Shown one piece after another: positions 57,307-64,000 of a DNA stretch of 64,000 bases. The notes under the pieces are model-generated. The model saw nothing but the letters and a program-made list of their open reading frames with translations, ran no database searches and was not told the origin of the DNA. Each line of letters opens with the position of its first letter. The stretch's first letter is position 1. A program made the position numbers and the translations under genes. This stretch comes from Neurospora tetrasperma FGSC 2508 (taxonomy: Eukaryota; Ascomycota; Sordariomycetes; Sordariales; Sordariaceae): NCBI RefSeq assembly GCF_000213175.1, contig NW_009799179.1:7115981-7179980 (forward strand), read 5' to 3'.

Positions 57307-58841
57307 ATGGAAGCAGTAGCAAGGAGAAAAGCAGCTGCCTATGTCTGCTTGAGTTGTACCCGGCAATTCCAACGACAGATTCGACGACAATACCACAACG
57401 CCGCCCCACGACCTGATATCTACGATGTCGTGTGTGTTGGTGGAGGACCGGCAGGTCTGAGTCTCTTGACTGCCCTGCGTAAGTCGCCAATTTGTGTCCC
57501 AACCTCACACTTGGTCAGTTGCTTACCCTCAGGTTTGCAGGCGCCAACCCCGTCACCTCCCACCTCCGTGTTGCCCTAGTCGAAGCCCAGGATCTATCCA
57601 AAGTCAAGTCATGGAAGCTACCGCCAAACAAGTACTCGAACCGATGCAGCTCCCTCACGCCCACATCCGCTTTCTATCTCGACCAGATTGGTGCCTGGGA
57701 ACATCTCGATCAAACCAGAGTCCAACCGTACCACGAAATGCAAGTTTGGGATGGCGTTACGGATGCCAGGATCGAATTCGACTGGGCACCCGGTTCGGCC
57801 CTGGTAGAAGGAACCACCATCGCTTACATGAACGAAAACCTCAACCTCACATCCGGTCTACTGAAGCGACTGGAGCAACTGGGTGGTGTATCGGTATTCG
57901 AGGGTGCTAAAGTTGAGAACATTACCTTTGGCGAGGAGACGGAGGACCTGGATCTTAGGCAATGGCCTGTCGTACACATTTCTGGAGGCAAGCAGCTTAC
58001 TGCCCGCCTTTTGGTTGGAGCCGACGGAGCAAACAGCCCAGTCCGTGCCTTCGCGGGTATCGATGCGAAGGGTTGGGATTACAACAGACACGGCGTGGTG
58101 GCCACGCTAGAGATGGAGGGCGAGGGTTGGGGCGGAGAGCACACCAAGATTGCCTACCAGAGGTTCCTTCCTACCGGTCCTGTGGCTATGCTCCCCATGC
58201 CTGGAAAGTATTCGACACTCGTCTGGTCCACAACCCCGGAGAATGCCTCAATACTCAAGAGCCTCTCGCCCAAGGATTTTGTGGCTATGGTCAATGCAGC
58301 ATTCCGTCTTAGTCCAGTGGATCTGGCCTTCATGCACACACAAGGGGCGGACCAAGACGATGAGTATTCGTGGAGGTTGCAACACACATCCTTCAACCCG
58401 CGGGCAATCCCACAGACCGTAGTTGGAGTTCAGGAAGGCACGGTTGCCTCTTTCCCATTGAAAATGCGCCACGCTGATACCTACATTGCAGAGCGTGTCG
58501 CTTTGGTAGGCGATGCCGCTCATACCATTCATCCACTGGCAGGCCAGGGCTTGAACCAGGGCCAGGGCGATGTGCAGAGCTTGGCCAAGACGATTGAGCA
58601 CGCCGTCACCCATGGACAGGATATTGGAAGTATCATGTCACTCGAGTCTTACGTATCGGAACGATACACAGCAAACCATGTGCTTCTTGGGGTTGTTGAT
58701 AAGCTCCATAAGCTCTATTCTGCCGAAAGCGGCCCGTTAGTGCCCTTGAGGTCACTGGGCTTGAATGCAGTCAATGCTCTTGGGCCGTTGAAGAGCTTCT
58801 TCATGAAGCAGGCTGCAGGAAGCGGCACCAAGCTCTTCTGA
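57307..58841 (+). CDS. COQ6: Ubiquinone biosynthesis monooxygenase Coq6
   Basis: Two exons, 57307-57478 and 57541-58841, with a 62-nt intron encode 490 residues. An Arg/Gln-rich, acid-free presequence (RQFQRQIRRQYHNAAPR) targets mitochondria. The FAD-binding Rossmann motif VVCVGGGPAGLSLL comes directly after it. RLLVGADGANSPVR is the DG motif and RVALVGDAAHTIHPLAGQGLNQG the second FAD-binding GD motif; all are intact. Coq6 is the flavin hydroxylase that acts on C5 of the quinone ring in the matrix-side CoQ synthome. The acceptor at 57540 (TTTGCAG) is preferred over CTCAG at 57533 because only it keeps LRANPVTSHLRVALVEAQ in frame. Confidence 0.95.
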
Positions 58842-60307
58842 GCTCCGCCCCTCCATTTTCAAACAGGATGGGCAGCTTTCGAAGTAGTGTATATGTATTT
58901 GTACCAACTTGAGCCATGTGTCATGTATCACCACACCCCGTGCGAGTTTGCTTCTAGGGAGCAGCTGAACCAACTTACCGCGAGATCATTGGTAACGCGG
59001 AGCCTCAAGACCCCTCAATACCGCTACGAGACGGGATTTGTTCGATGTTTGAATTGTGACTCCCGTCTATACAAACACTTCCAATGGACCTAGACAACCT
59101 CTTGAACCACATCAGATCACAAAATGCCCCCTACGCGATCTCCTCACAATTCAGTCCCATATCCTTCGACTCACACCGAGGCAGCTGAGCCAGGCTTCAG
59201 CGGTTGGTATACTCTACCTGTAACCCTACATCGACTGCCTTCATGGCCGGGCCCTCCGGCTCATTGGACTTACGTTTGCTTTGTCCCTTTTGCGGCTCCA
59301 ACCTGTGCAGTCCACTCTTTCGTCTTTCTTGCGCCGGCGTCAGTAGTATCCACCGACTAGTACTGGCCTGTTCGTCCGCAATCACGACGTTCTGCCAAAG
59401 GAAGTGTATCAATTTGCCGTATCTTATTAACCGGACACGGGCAAGGCGCTCGACCTTGCGTGCCTGTAGCGACCGAGCCTTATTTTGCGAGCCAGGCAAC
59501 AGCTTGGGACACGATTCTCACTGAGCGCAGCTATCTGTACGAGCCACGCTCTGTTTACATATCCAGCCAGCCATCTATTCATAGTATCTCTAGGCAGACC
59601 TCTCCACTCGATGAGACTATCAGCTTTCACAGGGTCAACATAAACCTGCCCCAATTCTACAGTCGCGAAACCGACAAATCGTCTACAAGTGACACGAACC
59701 CGGTGCCTCATCGCAGTCCTAGATCGAGCATATTGCGGAACTGGTCATCTGCGAAGAAATTAGCTGATCGGTTGTTGGCTGGCATCCTCAACAACTTGCA
59801 CTTGGCTTACCATTGCCGGTACCAGAAGTCAATCAAATCTTCCATCTGCAGTAAGTACGCTTTAAAACACTGCGTCGTCAGCCAGGTTCTCATCTGTTTG
59901 TCGAACGATGAGGATAGGCCCGCTCAAACATCAGAGTATACAAATTCAGTGGAAACCACCCGGAGAGGACTCCGGTGCTCAAGCAGGCAGGCGGATTTCG
60001 ACAACTGCTCATCTTGAAAGGCTTCTCTTCGTCGGAGCAATTGAACCCGCTCAATTCCGCCGCCTTAGGATTGACGACTAAGTTACAACAACCTCGCAGG
60101 ACGCTTCAAAGGGTGACCGAAGCAGTGGTCAGGACCAGTTGGCAGTTTTTTTCATACAACGGTCCTGAACTTCAATGCAGTCTTCGTCGATATCTCTACG
60201 TATCAATATCGCTCAATCAACCATAGCTCTGGTTCACTTTCAACTGCGGCTTAGCCAGGCCCAGTTGACACGAGATTTCCGCGCAAGCAGCTCAAGTCAA
60301 CAGAGGG
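58842..60307. other. Spacer COQ6 - orphan gene, with unexplained open frames
   Basis: A 1.47-kb region. Two overlapping rightward frames at 59204-59524 (with a CPFC pair and many Cys) and 59460-60017 (185 codons) are open but match nothing I recognise. They share no motif with the orphan gene downstream and no convincing intron joins them. I leave them unassigned. Confidence 0.4.
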
Positions 60308-61912
60308 ATGTGTGTCCAAGAGTACATTGCCTACCAGTGTGGGCACCGAACGCCGGGTGTCGTTCGCCCGTGCCCCCTGACCACCGCAGGACACAACTTC
60401 CCCGTCTGCACCATCCAGCCGTCAAAGCAACACCTAGCACAAACCATGTGCGGCCCTTGCGAAAGACTCCTACACTCACGATGGGTACTTATTCGGGAGT
60501 GGGAGCATCGCTGGCTCCATGAGCGTGGAGTTTGCGGCTGTGATGTGGTCTTCCCCGGCCTTCTGACCCGACCTCGCGTGATTGGCAACGTCCTAGGTCC
60601 AGAGGAAGACTTCACCGAAGGGGCCCGAGACGACACAATCGGACGTTGTGGATCTGCTCCCACTCCCTACGATACAACGGAGGTAGAGGAGGCACTACAG
60701 CAAGGCAATACAGGAACAGGAACTTACCACATCCCGCCCATATTCACCGAGACCGCTACCGGCGATCAGCAGCGTGTTGCCATCCGCTTGCCCAGCTTGT
60801 ACGCGGCCGAGTGGCTAGCTGATCACCGCGCTCTCCACGACAGCGGAAGATGCCAGTGTCCGGTACGTTTTACGCCCTTTCAGCCTGACGTGGGAGAATA
60901 TGCCATGATCACCGGGGAACGGGAGTATCTCCAGGAATACCGCCAGACTGAAAGCCGCAATTGGGCCATAAACAAGGGCGAGGAGGAAATCACTTTACGG
61001 ATGGCCCAGATCAATGATACGTTTGGAACTTTTGATCCTGCTGCTGCTGCGTCATCACCCCCGGCCAAATCGAAACCTCGTCTTGTATCTGATTTACCTC
61101 CGACCGGCCCTCGTCATACCAGAGCTCCCTCGCATCACCGCCAGAGCCACTGCCTTCATCATCAGCAGGAGCATTTTCATCAAGGACGGGGACATCACCA
61201 CAGCCAGCCAAGGCATGCCACTTCGGTGAATTTGGCCACGAACACCTCCGTGCCTTTCCCCCAGGGGCGGTCTTGTGATCCGGCAGCACAGCACCAGCAG
61301 CGACCGGAGCTTTTCGGCCTGGCAGATCAGCCAATGCAGCTTTCTATACGTTCGTCGTCTCATGCCGTCGCGTCGGTCTACGACAACCATGAACAACACG
61401 TCTACGGACCACACACCTTCGTACCAATGGGCATTGTTTTCCCCGATCATCGTGACCACGAGCCCGAGACTCAGGATGGACCGCAACAGCTTCAGCAACA
61501 TTGTCAGGAACTTCATTCCCTGACCAATAGTTTCTCTCCGCCTCCGCGTCTTCCATTCCCACTTCCATACTGCGGTCTGCCCGTTGGCTCCGGACCAGAG
61601 GGCAGTGAAGTACACATGCCTAATTGGGAGGATTGTCAGTTGAGAAGATGCAAGTCGAGCTTCCAATCTGAATCTGAACCTGGACCTGGACCTGGACCTC
61701 GTTCTAGAGCTGGGGTGGTTTCGAGCGAGGTTGAAGCTGAGATTAGTCAGGTTGGAACCGATATTGAAACCAACAACGGAAACGGAAACGGAACCGGCAT
61801 CGGGAATGATGCTGAAAGTGGTTGTGGGGCTCAAGTTGATCACGCCGAGCAGTACCAGCAACACCGGACAAGTTTGGGAAGAGGACACCAGCGGAGCTCA
61901 TCGTACTCCTGA
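60308..61912 (+). CDS. Orphan Cys/His-rich protein with duplicated CxC motif
   Basis: A single exon of 534 residues, function unknown. The N-terminal half is Cys/His-rich: MCVQEYIAYQCGHR, C22, C34, and MCGPC at 47-51. A motif H-R-x-L-H-[ED]-x-G-x-C-x-C-x-V-x-F occurs twice, at residues 67-82 and 173-188, each time shortly after Glu-Trp. The Cys and His spacing could bind zinc, but no named finger fits. The C-terminal half is low-complexity: His/Gln/Ser-rich, then PGPGPGP and NGNGNGTG. No signal peptide or membrane helix is seen. It could be a lineage-specific fungal protein. The long frame, the clear motif duplication and the lack of stops over 1.6 kb make it a real gene, though transcription is unproven. 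Confidence 0.65.
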   Translation: MCVQEYIAYQCGHRTPGVVRPCPLTTAGHNFPVCTIQPSKQHLAQTMCGPCERLLHSRWVLIREWEHRWLHERGVCGCDVVFPGLLTRPRVIGNVLGPEEDFTEGARDDTIGRCGSAPTPYDTTEVEEALQQGNTGTGTYHIPPIFTETATGDQQRVAIRLPSLYAAEWLADHRALHDSGRCQCPVRFTPFQPDVGEYAMITGEREYLQEYRQTESRNWAINKGEEEITLRMAQINDTFGTFDPAAAASSPPAKSKPRLVSDLPPTGPRHTRAPSHHRQSHCLHHQQEHFHQGRGHHHSQPRHATSVNLATNTSVPFPQGRSCDPAAQHQQRPELFGLADQPMQLSIRSSSHAVASVYDNHEQHVYGPHTFVPMGIVFPDHRDHEPETQDGPQQLQQHCQELHSLTNSFSPPPRLPFPLPYCGLPVGSGPEGSEVHMPNWEDCQLRRCKSSFQSESEPGPGPGPRSRAGVVSSEVEAEISQVGTDIETNNGNGNGTGIGNDAESGCGAQVDHAEQYQQHRTSLGRGHQRSSSYS

Positions 61913-62668
61913 GCGGGATCAAGGATTCTTCATCTTGAGTCCTTGGACTGGTGAGTCGCCATCCCATCGCTTCCATGACTTGTTTCAAAGATGTGAATTC
62001 CCTGGGACTTTTATGAGAGTGACCCAATTGTGAAGCTAACAATATGGAGGACAGCGAACCACAAAAAACCAAATTCTCAGCGCGCAGTGTGACGGCGGGA
62101 TGGAGATTATCAAAGTCGACAGAGAGCGAATGTTCGCTCCACGACAATGTTCTACGGCAGCCAGTCCAGTGGCGGCTGAGAAGTTATTGTAACAACAAGA
62201 AGTCGTCGCGTTGCCTTTTTAATATCTCGTCTCACAGCACCACACAACTATGCACATCAAGGACTGGCACAACTACACCAACCCCCAAAAAATATTGAAT
62301 GGACGACGTGTTGCACACAACTCCACGACAAAAGACCAAAGCATAGTATCCTTTCACTTCAGTCTTTCTTTTGAAGACCCGACGACTGAAATGGCTATTC
62401 TTCTTCTGTTGCTGGTCTAGTCTGCATCTATCTATGTTTCCTGTTCCGTTTTGCCAGGGGATAAGAGAAGAAGTCAAAACGTCCCACCTTTATCAGCAAA
62501 ACCCAAAGTACTGTTTCTCCTTTAGGCGTTCTTTAAAGGTAAAACATCGCGCGCGGCCTGCTTATCCGCTCATTTCAATATCTGCAGTTGCTGTGCTTCA
62601 TTCATCAAAAAATATATCCCATGCGTTGCGTTCCATGTCACAAAGTTTGCAGCCGGAGAGCTTCAACA
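61913..62668. other. Convergent 3' spacer
   Basis: A 756-bp AT-leaning region between the orphan gene and the complex I gene, which converge. No gene was recognised. Confidence 0.5.
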
Positions 62669-64000
62669 TTACCGATCGACCTCACCTGGAAGTAGGAATA
62701 AAAGGGTTAACTACTAAACCACTTGAAATTTCAAAGAAGAGAGTTGAAACTTACCAAACACCAAATCCATTGTGCCGATAACGGCCACAGCATCAGCCAA
62801 CATGTGGCCCCTCGACAAGTGGTCAAAGCCACCCAGATGAGCAAAGCCGGGAGCGCGGATGTGCACACGATACGGCCTCTCGGAACCATCACTGACGACA
62901 TAGACGCCCATTTCGCCCTTAGGGGCCTCGATGGCCGAGTAGGTGTCACCGGGCGGGACGGCATAGCCCTTGGTGTACAGCAAGAAGTGGTGGATGAGGG
63001 CCTCCATGTTCTCCTTCATGGCGGAGCGGGGCGGCGGGGAGATCTTGTAGTCTTCGACACGGACGGGACCAGCGGGCATCTTGTTAAGGCACTGGTGGAT
63101 GATACGGAGTGACTGACGGAGCTCCTCCATGCGGCACAGGTACCGGTCGTAGCAGTCGCCGTTGATGCCAACGGGAACGTCGAACTCGACTTGGTCGTAG
63201 GCGTCGTACGGCTGGCTCTTACGGATGTCCCATGGCACGCCGGAACCGCGGAGCATGACGCCCGTGAAGGACAGGTTCAGGGCGTCGGCAGCAGAGACTA
63301 CGCCGATGCCGCGCAGGCGGTCTATCCAGATGCGGTTGTCCGTAAGCATCTCCTCGGTTTCGTCGATGCGGTCGCCAAACTGCGTGGCCCACATGTAAAT
63401 GTCATCGAGCAGGCCGAGAGGGATATCTTGGTGGACACCTCCGGGGCGGACGTAGGCAGCATGGAGACGGGCACCAGAGACTCGCTCGTAGAATTCCTAA
63501 GGTTTTTGACATATTAGATTAAGCTGCTGGGGTTGGGTGCTGCATGGTATTCCCAGATCCTTTCGCGTAGAGTTTCGCGCATTGATTTTCATATACCCAT
63601 CTAATAGAAACCGCCGATATCTAACGAAGAATACAAATCAACACTTACCATCAATTTCTCTCTTTCCTCAAAACCCCACAAGAAAGGCGTGAGAGCGCCG
63701 ACGTCCATGGCGTGAGACAGAACAGACATGAGATGGTTGAGAATACGGGTAATCTCAGCGAACATTGTACGAATCCACTTGGCACGCTCGGGGATCTCAA
63801 CGTTGAGCAGCTTCTCAACGGCCAGAGCGAAACATTGCTCGTTGGTCATCATGGAGACGTAGTCAAGACGGTCAAAGTAAGGGAGCGCCTGAAGGTAGGT
63901 CCTATACTCGCACAGCTTCTCGGTGCCGCGATGCAGCAGGCCAACGTGGGGGTCGGCACGGACAATCTCTTCACCCTTTAGCTCGAGAATCAGGCGCAAC
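62669..64000 (-). CDS. NADH dehydrogenase 49-kDa subunit (complex I, NDUFS2), C-terminal part
   Basis: Exons visible on the minus strand are 64000-63649 (runs off the right edge), 63496-62755 and 62685-62669, with introns of 152 and 69 nt. The first visible part, [28 protein letters not shown], and later [17 protein letters not shown] belong to the nuclear-encoded 49-kDa core subunit. It helps form the quinone-binding pocket at the base of the matrix arm. The second exon holds [21 protein letters not shown] and [20 protein letters not shown]. The last exon is only 17 nt and completes the universal C-terminus DLVFGEVDR. The N-terminal portion with the presequence lies beyond the window. Confidence 0.96.

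Noticed and set aside
61094-61888. 264-codon open frame opposite the orphan gene
   Set aside because: Mostly antisense of low-complexity His/Gln/Gly codons, without motifs.

Overview
The window is fungal nuclear DNA. Protein genes carry short introns (mostly 54-85 nt) with GT...AG ends and CTAAC-like branch sites. The proteins are typical of filamentous Ascomycota (Pezizomycotina), and a 5 kb AT-rich block shows the CpA/TpG-to-TpA pattern of repeat-induced point mutation (RIP). Together these suggest a sordariomycete, probably Sordariales. I assigned 19 protein genes, two of them cut by the window ends, plus one tRNA. Exon phases were checked by hand and each complete model adds up to a whole number of codons.

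Left part (0-17 kb): the C-terminus of a GPALPP/DUF3752 protein; a membrane RING-H2 ligase; tRNA-Val(AAC); a raffinose-synthase/GH36-like glycosidase; the beta subunit of the mitochondrial processing peptidase; the mitoribosomal/mRNA-processing protein Cox24/mS38; and a DsbA-like protein whose single intron contains an assembly gap of 926 N. The RIP block follows at about 17.5-22.6 kb. It holds no reading frame of 60 codons or more and reads as a mutated repeat fossil of unassigned family.

Middle (24-45 kb): the nucleolar GTPase Nog2 divergent from mitoribosomal Pet123/mS26; an Adp1-like ABCG transporter with an EGF-type ectodomain divergent from a class I/II aminotransferase; a hexokinase; OST1 (ribophorin I); and an eisosome Pil1/Lsp1 protein with an unusual leader.

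Right part (44-64 kb): MCM4 divergent from coatomer zeta; Sua5 (t6A synthesis) with several in-frame starts; a GCK/Ste20-family kinase; a DUF7053 protein; Coq6; an orphan Cys/His protein with a duplicated motif; and the C-terminal part of the 49-kDa subunit of complex I.

Most genes are unrelated housekeeping genes and do not form a pathway cluster. Six of them (MPP-beta, Cox24/mS38, mS26, Coq6, the 49-kDa subunit and probably one Sua5 isoform) act in mitochondria. The most interesting items not explained by known families are the orphan protein with its repeated H-R-x-L-H...G-x-C-x-C motif, three start-stop uORFs (or an alternative leader intron) before Pil1, the intron around the assembly gap, and the RIP block.
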